From assembly GCF_000691525.1 (NCBI RefSeq), contig NZ_JMDW01000020.1:1-64000 (forward strand): a stretch of 64,000 bases of DNA, in the 5' to 3' direction. Numbering within the stretch: the stretch's first letter is position 1; each line of letters begins with the position of its first letter. Below the pieces are notes generated by a model. The model searched no databases and was not told the DNA's origin. It saw only the letters and a list, made by a program, of their open reading frames with translations. Made by a program: the position numbers and the translations under genes. Below, piece after piece: positions 34,383 through 43,778 of the stretch. Origin of the DNA: Mycolicibacterium neoaurum ATCC 25795 (GTDB lineage Bacteria > Actinomycetota > Actinomycetes > Mycobacteriales > Mycobacteriaceae).

Positions 34383-35788
34383 GCAACCGCCCGACACTGA
34401 TACTCCGGTACGCCGACGTCGGAATTGCCACCTACGCCAGCCTGCGCGTCGTCGGTCTCCCTGAACGCACGGCCACCTGGGTGGTCGAGGAGACCATCCT
34501 GCTGGCCGCGCTCGAGGAGATCGCGGGCGCGCTTCCCGATCCGCGCGGCTCCGAATCGCCGCTCGACGCCTTGGAGCGGGCGCTGACCCGCGGCGCGTTC
34601 ACCGATCCCGAGTCCGAGCTGATGCTCGCCTACCGGCTCGGTGTGCTGCTCATCGGTCCCGAAGCCTGGCAGTTGCTCGACGCGTATGCCGATCGGGCCC
34701 CGGTGTTGCACATCGCGCCGAGCGCACGGTTGGGCCGCATCCCATGGGGTCTGTTGGCGCGACCGGCACTGCGCCCCGACGTCACCGCGATGCTGCAGGC
34801 GCGCCAGGACGCCATCACCCCGGACGGTCCGCAACCCGCGGTCATTCCCTGGCCGGACGGGGCGCTCAGCGTGCTCAGCTCCGGCGTACGGCTGATGGAG
34901 CTCGCCGACGTACTGATGGCGGTTCCGGCCAACATCGCCCGGATCCGCCGGGTCAACCAGCCTCGGCCCCAAGGAGATCCGCTGCTGATGCTCGACCCCC
35001 GGGTACCAGGTCAGCGAGCCGACTCCGCGCTCGGATCGGTCTTGGGACGACCGTCCGCGGATACCGTGCTGTCGCGGCACTACGCCGAACTGATGTGCCA
35101 CCGGCCGGTTTTGCCCCGGGTCGACTCCGCCGTCGAGTTGTTCCGCAGGACCGATACCGACCGGCACTGGCTTGCCGCAGCGCTGGCGCAGCGGCCGGGC
35201 AGACTCGTCTTCGTCGGGCATGCCAGCGTGGGTGACAGCGCACAGCACTCCGATCCCGACGTCGGCGTCGGGCATGCCGAACGGGCGGCACTGCATCTGG
35301 CCTGCCGGTCCTCGGTGCCCGGCTTCGCCGACCCGATCGGCGATCACCGCCCGTTGACCGCTGCTGACCTGCTCGTCGCCGGTCTGACCTTCCCGACCCG
35401 GGTCGCCCTGCTGGCTTGCGCCTCCGGTGGTGACTACCGGTTCGACGAGGCCACCGGTCTGGTGGCGGCCACGGTCCTTGGCGGCGCGGAGTTGGTGACG
35501 GCGACGCTGTGGTCGCTACCGACGAGCGCGGGATACCGTCGCTTCACCGACGGAGCGCATCCAGACCCGATGGGTGCTGTGATCGTCGCCGTGGACAAGG
35601 CCCACCAGGAGATCGCCGACTTCGATGCGGCGTGTGCGGTGAACCGTTGGCAGCGAACACAACTGCAGCGGTGGCGGACCGGCGACCGACTGGCCGACCC
35701 GGTCTACTGGGCGGCGTTGGCCACCTTTGCCGTCGGTCAGGCGGGCGGGATGCACACCGCCACCGAGGATTCGTCGTCTCGCAGGTAG
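34379..35788 (+). CDS. CHAT-domain (caspase-like) protease
   Basis: 469 residues from the GTG at 34379, in a GTGA overlap with the TPR gene (an ATG at 34373 would add two residues). The N-terminal third is alpha/beta (LILRYADVGIATYASLRV). The CHAT core begins near the LHIAPSARLGRIPWGLLA strand, typical of the domain, with the catalytic His281 in VFVGHASVGD and catalytic Cys347 in ALLACASGGDYRF, followed by GGAELVTATLWSLP. CHAT enzymes are clan CD cysteine proteases; several act in bacterial defence or programmed death after activation by a partner. The last 52 bases overlap an antiparallel gene. Substrate unknown. Confidence 0.87.
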   Translation: MSNRPTLILRYADVGIATYASLRVVGLPERTATWVVEETILLAALEEIAGALPDPRGSESPLDALERALTRGAFTDPESELMLAYRLGVLLIGPEAWQLLDAYADRAPVLHIAPSARLGRIPWGLLARPALRPDVTAMLQARQDAITPDGPQPAVIPWPDGALSVLSSGVRLMELADVLMAVPANIARIRRVNQPRPQGDPLLMLDPRVPGQRADSALGSVLGRPSADTVLSRHYAELMCHRPVLPRVDSAVELFRRTDTDRHWLAAALAQRPGRLVFVGHASVGDSAQHSDPDVGVGHAERAALHLACRSSVPGFADPIGDHRPLTAADLLVAGLTFPTRVALLACASGGDYRFDEATGLVAATVLGGAELVTATLWSLPTSAGYRRFTDGAHPDPMGAVIVAVDKAHQEIADFDAACAVNRWQRTQLQRWRTGDRLADPVYWAALATFAVGQAGGMHTATEDSSSRR

Positions 35789-36375
35789 TAGGCATCGATC
35801 ACCGCTCCAGGGGACACCCGGCGCAACGCGGTCGCGGGGATCAACGCCGTCTCGTGCGCGGGGAATTGCCCGCCCTCGGGCCTGCGGACCATCAGGTCCA
35901 GCACGACCTCGCAGTGATCCTCTCGTCCGGTGCCGGTCGGCCGGGCGGCCGTCACCACACCGGTGCCGCGCACCCCGTGCCGGATCAGGTCCAATTGGGA
36001 TTCGGTGACCAGGCCCTTGACGATCAGCATCCGGTCGAACGCGGCCCGGATCGCCGCCATATCGTCGGGTAGCGAAAGATCCTCGCGCGCTGCGGGGTCG
36101 AAAGCCACCAACAACACCACACCGGGTCGGATGCCCGCTGCCATCGGGTCGTCCGGTACCAGGAGTCGTCCGGTGAACGTCCCGGCGCACACGCTGTGCA
36201 CCTCCACGGTGATGGTGTCGCTGCCCGGCGGCATGGCGGCCACCGTGCCGATGCCCACCGATGTCCCAGACTGCATTGCAGGGCGCCGCGGACGACTGCG
36301 GCCCACGGTGAGCAGCAGTGCCAGGCCGACGGCCACGACGATGGCGAACAGGACGAGAAGCGGATGCGCGGACAT
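35737..36375 (-). CDS. one-TM anchored protein of unknown family inside CHAT cassette
   Basis: 212 residues: one N-terminal membrane segment (LLVLFAIVVAVGLALLLTVG, residues 6-25), a basic stop-transfer (RSRPRRP), then about 175 soluble residues in two beta-rich halves (IGTVAAMPPGSDTITVEVHS and GVRGTGVVTAARPTGTGR), each followed by a VEV/VVLDLMV-type strand. A cytosolic or extracytoplasmic side cannot be assigned with certainty; the positive-inside rule favours a cytosolic soluble domain. The 3' end lies inside the CHAT gene on the opposite strand, and the 5' end is 67 bp from the divergent 442-residue gene. It could be the membrane target or effector of the protease; this is inference. Confidence 0.7.
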   Translation of the reverse strand: MSAHPLLVLFAIVVAVGLALLLTVGRSRPRRPAMQSGTSVGIGTVAAMPPGSDTITVEVHSVCAGTFTGRLLVPDDPMAAGIRPGVVLLVAFDPAAREDLSLPDDMAAIRAAFDRMLIVKGLVTESQLDLIRHGVRGTGVVTAARPTGTGREDHCEVVLDLMVRRPEGGQFPAHETALIPATALRRVSPGAVIDAYYLRDDESSVAVCIPPA

Positions 36376-36430
36376 GAGGTCCAGATTCGCCCTGCTGCGC
36401 CGCTACCGAACCCAACTTTCCGTTGGTGCC

Positions 36431-36436
36431 TATCCT
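36431..36436 (+). promoter_or_regulatory. -10 box TATCCT, leaderless second half of CHAT cassette
   Basis: TATCCT with GATCGG and then the GTG at 36443. It identifies this GTG as the start, over longer upstream frames that run antisense to the membrane protein gene. Confidence 0.55.
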
Positions 36437-36442
36437 GATCGG

Positions 36443-37771
36443 GTGAGCACTGCGCCCGAGACGACCCCGCGGGTCGCCGCTGCCGCGCCCGCGTATCCGC
36501 GACGGGCCGTCATCGATCGCGCCTGGCGGGCGATCGGACCCGGTGTCGAGGTGCTGAGTACCGCCGACGGCGGCCCGCTGAGTCGCACGGTCAAACGCAT
36601 TCTCGATCCGCTGGTATTGCGTTTGCGGTCCAATCCGCAGTTCTCTGCGCCGGTGGTCTCCGACGAGGTGGCCGAACAGATGCACCGGGCGATACTGGAC
36701 CATTCCGGTGCGCTGCGCGCCGCCGCGCAATGGTTCGCCGTGCTCAAGACACATCGCCGGAAGCTGAGACTGACCACCGGTAACGCCCAGGAGTTGTACT
36801 TCCCCGTGTGTTTCGAGCTTGCGGTGACCAAAGGGGCGCCAGTTGAGGGTGATTCGGACACCGCGGTGAGCGTGTTGCGCGACGTCCATGACGACCGCGA
36901 CCGCAATGCGATCGAGGTGCTCAATCGCCACATCGCCGACGAGCCCACGGTCCGGGCGCTGGCGGCGCAGATCGAGCGCAGTTGGGCCGATGTCAGGCCG
37001 ACACCGGCCCTCACCGACCCGTTCCTGGCCGGGTTGGTCACGGTCCTGGGCGATGCCATCTCACACGGCGAATACGCTGCCAGGCAACGTATCTGGACGG
37101 CCCTGGTGGCCGACGCGACCCCCTACAATCTCGGTGCGCGGGCGCACTACGCCGAACCCGATCTGCCGTGGTCGCTCACCACGATCGGACTGAGTTCAAC
37201 CGTGCCGCAGCCGCCCCCGCCGGTCACCGGCGGAAGCGAAACGGACCGGCCACTCAATCGCAGCGTGCTGGATCGGGTGCGGGCCACGCTGCGGCGGGCG
37301 ATGGATCGTGACGAACTTCCGGATGTGCCGCTGCTGCTCGCCGAAGAGGTCGATCGGGCGTGTGCCCCGTGGGGCCTGCTCGCCGAAGACGTCCAAGCCG
37401 CATTGGTCGCCGGTATCGAGGTGGCTGTCGAGTTGGCTCCGTTGCGGGAGACGGCAATGCCGCGCTACCCGTTGGCGGCCCGGATCCAGGCGCGGCTGCG
37501 CAAGGAGGCATACGTCTTGCACGCACGTCGGTACCTGGCCGCCGGCGACGTGCTGCATCCGCGCCAACAGCAGGTCACCGAGGACCTCGCAACCTTCGCC
37601 CGGCCCTACCTGAGCAGGTTGTGGGCGCGCCTGCACGGCAGGGATGTGTGGCAGGAGAGCTGCCGGGATGTCGAGGAGATGCGTGCGCTCCTGGAGGGGG
37701 TGGCCCGGTCGGTCAGTCTCGATCATCGGCAACGCATCAAGTCGATGCTGGAAATGGAGGCCATGCGGTGA
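36443..37771 (+). CDS. uncharacterised cassette protein A (442 aa)
   Basis: 442 residues, mostly helical. No known motif recognised. Segments that may be conserved are RTVKRILDPLVLRLRSNPQF (about 53-72), the YFPVCFELAVTKGAP region, and the C-terminal ARPYLSRLWARLHGRDVWQE with MRALLEGVARSVSLDHRQRI. No signal peptide or membrane segment, so cytosolic. It is coupled to the next gene by a GTGA overlap, and its base composition is like the neighbours', which argues against very recent transfer. Its function is presumably tied to the TPR-CHAT pair by proximity only. Confidence 0.72.
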   Translation: MSTAPETTPRVAAAAPAYPRRAVIDRAWRAIGPGVEVLSTADGGPLSRTVKRILDPLVLRLRSNPQFSAPVVSDEVAEQMHRAILDHSGALRAAAQWFAVLKTHRRKLRLTTGNAQELYFPVCFELAVTKGAPVEGDSDTAVSVLRDVHDDRDRNAIEVLNRHIADEPTVRALAAQIERSWADVRPTPALTDPFLAGLVTVLGDAISHGEYAARQRIWTALVADATPYNLGARAHYAEPDLPWSLTTIGLSSTVPQPPPPVTGGSETDRPLNRSVLDRVRATLRRAMDRDELPDVPLLLAEEVDRACAPWGLLAEDVQAALVAGIEVAVELAPLRETAMPRYPLAARIQARLRKEAYVLHARRYLAAGDVLHPRQQQVTEDLATFARPYLSRLWARLHGRDVWQESCRDVEEMRALLEGVARSVSLDHRQRIKSMLEMEAMR

Positions 37772-38826
37772 AGCTGACGGCTCAGGATGGTCTGTGGACC
37801 ACCGGCGGTGCGCTTGCCGAGCCGCCCGCGGTGGCGGTTCTCGAGGTCGCGGGCGCCGTGCTGGCCTGGACGGTCGACGATCCCGCCGCGCCCGTTCACC
37901 TCACCTTCACCGATATCGCTGCGGCCGATTGGCTGTGGCGGGTGGCCGGTGAGTCCGGGCACGTCGCACTGCTGGCCGCGATCGGCGATGCGATGCCCGA
38001 GCCGTCCGCGGTCATCGATGTTGCGGGGGTGGAGCTGGCTGCTGAGCCGCTGGGCCGGCTGCGACGGTTGGCGTTGGGCCACTGGCTGCGTCGGTGGTGG
38101 CCGGCGAGCATGCGCGATTCGATCGTCGAACTCGATGCCGCGGTGCTGGATGTGGAGATCGCGGTCCTGACGGCGGCCGCCCAGGATTACTTCGTCGACG
38201 ACACGTTCGACAGCGATGTCGAGGCGCTGCTGCGTCCGCATCGCGACGTGCTGGCCGGGCTCGGCAGTTCGGCCGACCCCCGCATCACCGAACTGCTGGA
38301 GTCCTGCGCCGATTTGGTGGATCTGCCGGACCCGGTTGATGTGCCTGCGTCGTGGCGCCGCGATGACTACGCGCTGGCGGCGGGTGGAGCAGGCACGGCG
38401 ACGCAGCCCTCGATCGCGCGCGGGACCGCATCGATCAGCTGGGGTGCGGTGCCACCCGCGGTGTTCGATGCGGCAGAGGACACCGTCGACTGGGCGGCGC
38501 ACGCCGACGACGCGGGCCGGGTCATCTTGACCGTGCGTACTGCGGTGAGGGCTCCCGCCGACGGCATCCCCGTACGGTTTCGCGGCAACGGGATCGCCGC
38601 CGATGCGGTGCTGGCCGCCGACGGCACCACCACCGCCGAGCTGCCGATCACCGAATCGGCCGCGTGGAACCATGATTGGCGTACCGCGTTGCTCACCGTG
38701 GGTGGGCCGGCCACCGAAAGCCGCGAGGCCAGGGACCGGATCCGCGCGTTCGTGCGGAGCCGATCACGCGACGGCGCTGCCGATGCCTTCCTCGCCGAGG
38801 TGCTGGCTGCCGAGAGTGACTACTGA
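37768..38826 (+). CDS. uncharacterised cassette protein B (352 aa)
   Basis: 352 residues. The first 120 residues are mixed alpha/beta with Trp-rich stretches (ADWLWRVAGES, LRRLALGHWLRRWW), the middle is acidic helix (VLDVEIAVLTAAAQDYFVDD), and the last 130 look like an Ig-type beta sandwich (VILTVRTAVRAPADGIPVRF, AAWNHDWRTALLTVGG) ending in a charged helix. No family recognised. GTG start in a four-base overlap with protein A, so the two are made together. The 3' end overlaps the convergent esterase gene by 7 bp. Confidence 0.72.
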   Translation: MKLTAQDGLWTTGGALAEPPAVAVLEVAGAVLAWTVDDPAAPVHLTFTDIAAADWLWRVAGESGHVALLAAIGDAMPEPSAVIDVAGVELAAEPLGRLRRLALGHWLRRWWPASMRDSIVELDAAVLDVEIAVLTAAAQDYFVDDTFDSDVEALLRPHRDVLAGLGSSADPRITELLESCADLVDLPDPVDVPASWRRDDYALAAGGAGTATQPSIARGTASISWGAVPPAVFDAAEDTVDWAAHADDAGRVILTVRTAVRAPADGIPVRFRGNGIAADAVLAADGTTTAELPITESAAWNHDWRTALLTVGGPATESREARDRIRAFVRSRSRDGAADAFLAEVLAAESDY

Positions 38827-40316
38827 GCGACCCGATGGTTGGCCACCGGCTGCACCGCCGGAACCGCCGGTGCGGTGTGCATCGGCACTGCAGGCATCGG
38901 TGCGGGCGGACCCGGCGGAGGCGCCGGGACCGGGGCAGCGGGTGCGGCGGGCGCCGCCGGGGCGGGACCACCCGGTGCCGCCGGGCCGGGACCACCCGGA
39001 GCCGCGGCAGGTGCCGGCGAACCGGTGGGTATCGCCGTCGGGGCGACCTCGGGGGTGTGCACCTTGGCGGCCAGCCATGGCAGCGCCTCGGCCAGCGCCG
39101 AACCGGCGTAGGCCCAGTCGTGGTTCCCGGGCCGGGTGACGATGCCACACTCGATACCGTGGGCGGTGGCCACGTCGCACAGTGTCTTGGCGGCGCCGGC
39201 CTGCGGCGGAGGCGGTGAGACGCCCGCACCGTTGATCGCGAACCAACCGGACACTCCCGAATACTGTCCGTGCCGGTTCATCACGGTGACCGGATCGAAC
39301 TCGTCGTAGGCGGCGGCGTTGCCGCCGAAGAGACGATCGATGGTCTGCTCCCGGTTGCCGGTATTGGGCGCGAGGTCACCGGCGATGTCCACGAAGCTGG
39401 AGAAGTGGTCGGGGTGCATCGTGACGAGGTTCACCGCGCAGGTACCGCCCATCGAGAAGCCGGCGACACCCCAGTTCGCCGGGTCGGCGCTCACCCCGAA
39501 CTTCGAGATCACAAACGGCACAACATCCTTGGTGAGGTGGTCGGCGACGTTTCCGCGGACCCCGTTGACACACTCGGTGTCGTTGCTGAACGCGCCGGCC
39601 ACGTCGGCGAACACCAGCACCGGAGCGTTCCCGTGGTGCTGGGCGGCGAAGTTGTCGGCGGTCTGCACCGCCGCACCGGCGCGTGCCCAGTCCTCGGGCG
39701 TGTTCAGCTCGCCGCCGATCATCATCACCGCGGGCAGCCGCGGCGGCGGATTCGAGGCGAACCAGGCCGGCGGCAGATAGACCAGCTCACCCCGGTGTTT
39801 GAAACCCGAGTTCGCATTGCCGGTGTCGACGGCGATCAGAGAACCCTTGGGCGGCAGGGAATGTCCGATGTGGTAGGCGGTGAGCGTGGCCAGGTCGGTC
39901 TGGTCGGGCAACGGTTCGTCGGTCAACTGGCCCCACGCCGATCCGACGGTGGGGAAGTAGCCCGTCCAGACGTTGACCGCCAGTGCCACGCAGACCGCGC
40001 TGAGGGGAACGGCGCTGAACATCGCGGCCCGGCGCAGGAACCGGGCGCCGCGCCAGCCGGCAAGCAGTGCGCAGCAGGCGAATCCGGTCGTGCCCACCCA
40101 GATCCACAGCGCCGGTGGCGCGGGTTCGTCGGCCAGCCCCTGGCTGTTGATGTACCAGTTGGTCGCGAGGATCGCGGCGAGGCCGACGGCGGCGGCGGCG
40201 ATCAGTACGCGTGGGCGCTGTTTGCGGAGCGCGATCAACACGATGGTGCCGGTGACGATTTGGATCGTCGTCGGCACCGAACCGTGGGTGAGCGACATCA
40301 GCGTCGGATGGGTCAC
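38820..40316 (-). CDS. membrane-anchored esterase-like protein (Rv1639c-like)
   Basis: 498 residues from the GTG at 40316 (ATG at 40298 is the alternative; neither has a good ribosome binding site). Four membrane segments in the first 140 residues precede an extracytoplasmic alpha/beta hydrolase of the esterase D/antigen 85-like kind, with the nucleophile elbow GFSMGG, an Asp in SSFVDIAGDL and a His in RPGNHDWAYAG. The last 75 residues are Pro/Ala/Gly-rich (PAAAPGGPGPAAPGGP and similar). It may act on cell-envelope esters such as mycolates; unproven. It precedes lysX in reading order as in M. tuberculosis. Confidence 0.85.
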   Translation of the reverse strand: MTHPTLMSLTHGSVPTTIQIVTGTIVLIALRKQRPRVLIAAAAVGLAAILATNWYINSQGLADEPAPPALWIWVGTTGFACCALLAGWRGARFLRRAAMFSAVPLSAVCVALAVNVWTGYFPTVGSAWGQLTDEPLPDQTDLATLTAYHIGHSLPPKGSLIAVDTGNANSGFKHRGELVYLPPAWFASNPPPRLPAVMMIGGELNTPEDWARAGAAVQTADNFAAQHHGNAPVLVFADVAGAFSNDTECVNGVRGNVADHLTKDVVPFVISKFGVSADPANWGVAGFSMGGTCAVNLVTMHPDHFSSFVDIAGDLAPNTGNREQTIDRLFGGNAAAYDEFDPVTVMNRHGQYSGVSGWFAINGAGVSPPPPQAGAAKTLCDVATAHGIECGIVTRPGNHDWAYAGSALAEALPWLAAKVHTPEVAPTAIPTGSPAPAAAPGGPGPAAPGGPAPAAPAAPAAPVPAPPPGPPAPMPAVPMHTAPAVPAVQPVANHRVAQ

Positions 40317-40360
40317 GCCATCTATGTTGACGGGCTTCCCTGGGAAGTGGCTGTGACCCC

Positions 40361-43300
40361 TCAGCGCGGCTTGGCAAGTGGGAACGGCAACGTCTCCCGG
40401 ATGCTGCGCCCGGTGATCAGCATCACCACCCGGTCGACACCCACGCCGAGGCCGCCGGTCGGCGGCATCGCGTACTCGAGCGCCTGGAGGAAGTCCTCGT
40501 CGAGTTCCATCGCTTCGGGATCTCCGCCGGCGGCCAACAGCGACTGCTCCTGCAGGCGGCGCCGTTGTTCGACCGGGTCGGTGAGTTCGCTGTAGGCGGT
40601 GCCCAACTCGACGCCCCAGGCGACCAGATCCCACCGTTCGGCCACCCCGGGGATGCTGCGGTGCGGCCGGGTCAGCGGCGATACCGAGGTCGGGAAGTCC
40701 TTGTAGAACGTCGGGTGTTCGGTCTGCCCTTCGACCAGTCGTTCGTAGAGTTCCAGCACCACCGCACCGGCGTTCCAGTGCGTCAGGTAGGGCACGCCGG
40801 CGCCGTCGCACAGATGACGCAGCGTCTGGAGATCGGTCTCTGGGTCGATGGTGGTGCCCAGGGCCTCCGACACCGCGCCGTGGACGGTTTTGACCGGCCA
40901 GTCCCCGGAGATGTCGACCGGTTCGAGAGCGCCGTCGGCGCCGGGGCGCATCACCACCTGGGACCCGTTGGCGGCCTGCGCGGCGTTCTGGATCAGTTCA
41001 CGGCAGCCGTGCATCCAGACGTTGTAGTCGGCATGCGCCTGATAGGCCTCCAGCAGTGTGAATTCGGGATTGTGGCTGAAGTCCACCCCTTCGTTGCGGA
41101 ACGCGCGGCCCAGCTCGAAAACGCGCTCGACACCACCCACGCACAACCGTTTGAGGTACAACTCTGGTGCGATCCGCAGGTACAGGTCCAGATCGTAGGC
41201 GTTGATGTGGGTGATGAACGGGCGCGCGTTCGCGCCACCGTGGATCTGCTGCAGGATCGGCGTCTCCACCTCCAGGAAACCCTTGCCCACCAACGTCTCC
41301 CGGATGGCGTGCAGGATCCGGCTGCGGGCGGTGATCAGGTCCCGCGCGTCGGTGTTGATGGCCAGGTCCACGTAGCGGGTGCGCACCCGGGCCTCGGGGT
41401 CGGTCAGACCCTTCCACTTGTCGGGCAGTGGACGCAGGCACTTGCCGATCAGGCGCCATCTGGTCACCAAAAGCGACGGTGTCCCGTTGCGGCTGTGCCC
41501 CATGGTTCCGGTGACCTCGATCAGATCGCCGAGGTCGATCGCCGCGGTGAAATCGGCGTTGCGCCCCTGGGTCAACCGCGAATCGTCGAGCAGCAACTGC
41601 ACTTCGGCCGACCAGTCCCGCAGCTGGACGAACAGCACCCCGCCGTAATCGCGGAGCCGCAGGATCCGGCCCGCCACCGTGACGGTCTCGTCGGGGGCGG
41701 TGATCGCCAACGCCTGGGCCACCGTGTGGCTGGGCGCCTCGCCGACCGGGTAGGCATCGATCCCGCTGTCCTGCAGGGATTTCAGCTTGGCCATCCGGAC
41801 CCGAACCTGCTCGGGGAGCCGGTTCTCCTTTGCGCCGGTCAGGTCGTGGGCCAGCGAGCTGGCATCGGGTGCGGTGCCGTCTTCGTGCAGCACGCCGCTG
41901 TCCACCAGAGCCTTGGGGGCCGCGACATGTTCACCGGTGTGTTCCTTGCGCCGGGAGAACGGCAGGATCAGGAAACCCTCGGCGATCACCGATGCCACTC
42001 CGACACGCGGGATCTCGCGTGTCTCTTCGTAACAGGCGTAGCGCGGCACCCACTCGGGCTGATACTTCATGTTGGACCGGTACAGCGTCTCCAGCTGCCA
42101 CCAGCGGGAGAAGAACACCAGCAGCGCGCGCCAGAGGCGGGCCACCGGCCCGGCGCCCAACTGGGCGCCCTGCTCGAACGCCGACCGGAACATCGCGAAG
42201 TTCAGGGAGATCCGGGTGATCCCGAGATCCTCCGCCTGCAGGCACAACTCGCTGACCATCAGCTCGATGGTGCCGTTGGGGGATTGCGGCGAACGACGCA
42301 TGACGTCCAGCGACACGCCATTGGAGCCCCAGGGCACCAATGACAGCATCGCCACGACCTGATCCTCGGAGCCGTCCGCCGCGGCCGCGGACACCGCCTC
42401 GACCAGCAGGCAGTCGCCGTCGGCAGGATCGCCGAGCCGTCCGAGCGCCATCGAGAAGCCACGCTCGGTTTCGGTGTCCCGCCATTCGTCGGCTCGGGCG
42501 ATCACCATGGCCATGGCATCGGCGGTGAGATCGCGGTGCCTGCGGATCCGCACCGTCAGCCCGGCCCGGCGCGCGCGGGTCACGGCCTGGCGCACGGGTT
42601 TCATGTCCGGTCCCGAGAGTTTGAACCGGTCGGGGTGCAGGATCGCTTCGTCGCCGAGTTCCACGGCGTTGAGTCCCGCCTCGCGGAACGCCTCGGCGGC
42701 GGTGGTGCTGGCTCCCATCACGCCGGGCGCCCAACCGTAGGACTCGCACAGCTTGAGCCAGGCCGCGATGGCCGCGGGCCAGGCCCGCGGATCGCCCACC
42801 GGGTCACCGCTGGCCAGGCAGACCCCTACCTCGACGCGGTAGGTGATGGCGGCGCGGCCGTTGGGCGCGAAGATCACCGACTTGTCGCGTCGTGTCGCGA
42901 AGTACCCGAGCGAGTCGTTCTTGCCGTACAGCTCCAGCAGGCCCCGGATGGCCGACTCGTCCTCACCGGTCAGCGCATTGGTCGCCCGCTGGGAGCGGAA
43001 CAGCACGATGGCCGCGACCATCAGTGCCAGCGCACCGAAGAGGCCGAGCAACGCTCGCACGAGCACCCCGGGGTGCTGGCCGTCGAAGACCTCCGCGTCG
43101 ACACCCGAGAACGCGACCACCCGGTTGGCGGCGTAGCCGAGTCGGTAATCGGGCTCCAGGGAACCGGGGAACAGTTCGAGCAGGCCCCAGCCGATCAGGA
43201 TGCCCACCGCCATCCCGGCCACCAGCGTGCCCACCGCCTTGATCAGCGCACCGCGCCGGACCTTGGCCCAGAACTCGTGACGCGCCAGCAACAGGAATCC

Positions 43301-43705
43301 GATGGATGCCAGGTGGAAGACCAGGCCGATGATCTCGCCGATGTCCTCCATGACGGTCTCGTCGCCGGTCAGCAGGTCGGCGATGTTCAGCGCCGCGGCG
43401 CTGACCATGTAGAGCACCAGGATCCACCACGCGATGCTCTTGCGGGCGGCCAGCGCAGCCGCCAGCAACGCCAACACGAAAGCCCACGCGAAGCTGGTGT
43501 CGGGGAAGTTGAAGATGTAGTCGTTGACGAACTCGCGCGGGATCCGGATGACCGCGCGGACGAACGGCGAGATGCTCGCCACCAACGACAACGTGGCGAT
43601 GACCCCGACGATCCAGCCCGCCGCGGTGGGAACCCAGGCGAAACCCGATGGCCGGCGGGGTGTCGCCGCAGGATGGGGCGAGGGCACAGCTGAGGTGGCC
43701 GTCAT
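40361..43705 (-). CDS. lysX: bifunctional lysine-tRNA ligase / lysylphosphatidylglycerol synthase
   Basis: 1114 residues. The N-terminal part (about 1-250) has seven membrane segments; about 270-600 is the MprF-type aminoacyl transferase (SLGYFATRRDKSVIF, WGSNGVSLDVMRR); about 610-1114 is a class II lysyl-tRNA synthetase with OB fold and motif 3 GLGVGVDRVVMLITG. It charges tRNA with lysine and moves lysine to phosphatidylglycerol, lowering surface charge and protecting against cationic peptides. The fusion is typical of mycobacteria. The ATG at 43705 has a -10 box 7 nt upstream, which decides against the longer reading frame. Confidence 0.96.
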   Translation of the reverse strand: MTATSAVPSPHPAATPRRPSGFAWVPTAAGWIVGVIATLSLVASISPFVRAVIRIPREFVNDYIFNFPDTSFAWAFVLALLAAALAARKSIAWWILVLYMVSAAALNIADLLTGDETVMEDIGEIIGLVFHLASIGFLLLARHEFWAKVRRGALIKAVGTLVAGMAVGILIGWGLLELFPGSLEPDYRLGYAANRVVAFSGVDAEVFDGQHPGVLVRALLGLFGALALMVAAIVLFRSQRATNALTGEDESAIRGLLELYGKNDSLGYFATRRDKSVIFAPNGRAAITYRVEVGVCLASGDPVGDPRAWPAAIAAWLKLCESYGWAPGVMGASTTAAEAFREAGLNAVELGDEAILHPDRFKLSGPDMKPVRQAVTRARRAGLTVRIRRHRDLTADAMAMVIARADEWRDTETERGFSMALGRLGDPADGDCLLVEAVSAAAADGSEDQVVAMLSLVPWGSNGVSLDVMRRSPQSPNGTIELMVSELCLQAEDLGITRISLNFAMFRSAFEQGAQLGAGPVARLWRALLVFFSRWWQLETLYRSNMKYQPEWVPRYACYEETREIPRVGVASVIAEGFLILPFSRRKEHTGEHVAAPKALVDSGVLHEDGTAPDASSLAHDLTGAKENRLPEQVRVRMAKLKSLQDSGIDAYPVGEAPSHTVAQALAITAPDETVTVAGRILRLRDYGGVLFVQLRDWSAEVQLLLDDSRLTQGRNADFTAAIDLGDLIEVTGTMGHSRNGTPSLLVTRWRLIGKCLRPLPDKWKGLTDPEARVRTRYVDLAINTDARDLITARSRILHAIRETLVGKGFLEVETPILQQIHGGANARPFITHINAYDLDLYLRIAPELYLKRLCVGGVERVFELGRAFRNEGVDFSHNPEFTLLEAYQAHADYNVWMHGCRELIQNAAQAANGSQVVMRPGADGALEPVDISGDWPVKTVHGAVSEALGTTIDPETDLQTLRHLCDGAGVPYLTHWNAGAVVLELYERLVEGQTEHPTFYKDFPTSVSPLTRPHRSIPGVAERWDLVAWGVELGTAYSELTDPVEQRRRLQEQSLLAAGGDPEAMELDEDFLQALEYAMPPTGGLGVGVDRVVMLITGRSIRETLPFPLAKPR

Positions 43706-43712
43706 GGGCGCG

Positions 43713-43718
43713 ACAATA
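43713..43718 (-). promoter_or_regulatory. -10 box TATTGT, leaderless lysX
   Basis: TATTGT on the minus strand followed by 7 nt and the ATG at 43705. Confidence 0.5.
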
Positions 43719-43778
43719 TGCGCTAACCGGATGGGACGGGTGATTCTGGGGGCCTCGGGTGGTGTGTCGGGGCCGGGA

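Noticed and set aside
40565..43693. Long plus-strand open frames opposite lysX
   Set aside because: Antisense shadows of lysX rich in Arg/Gly/Gln; no recognisable protein.
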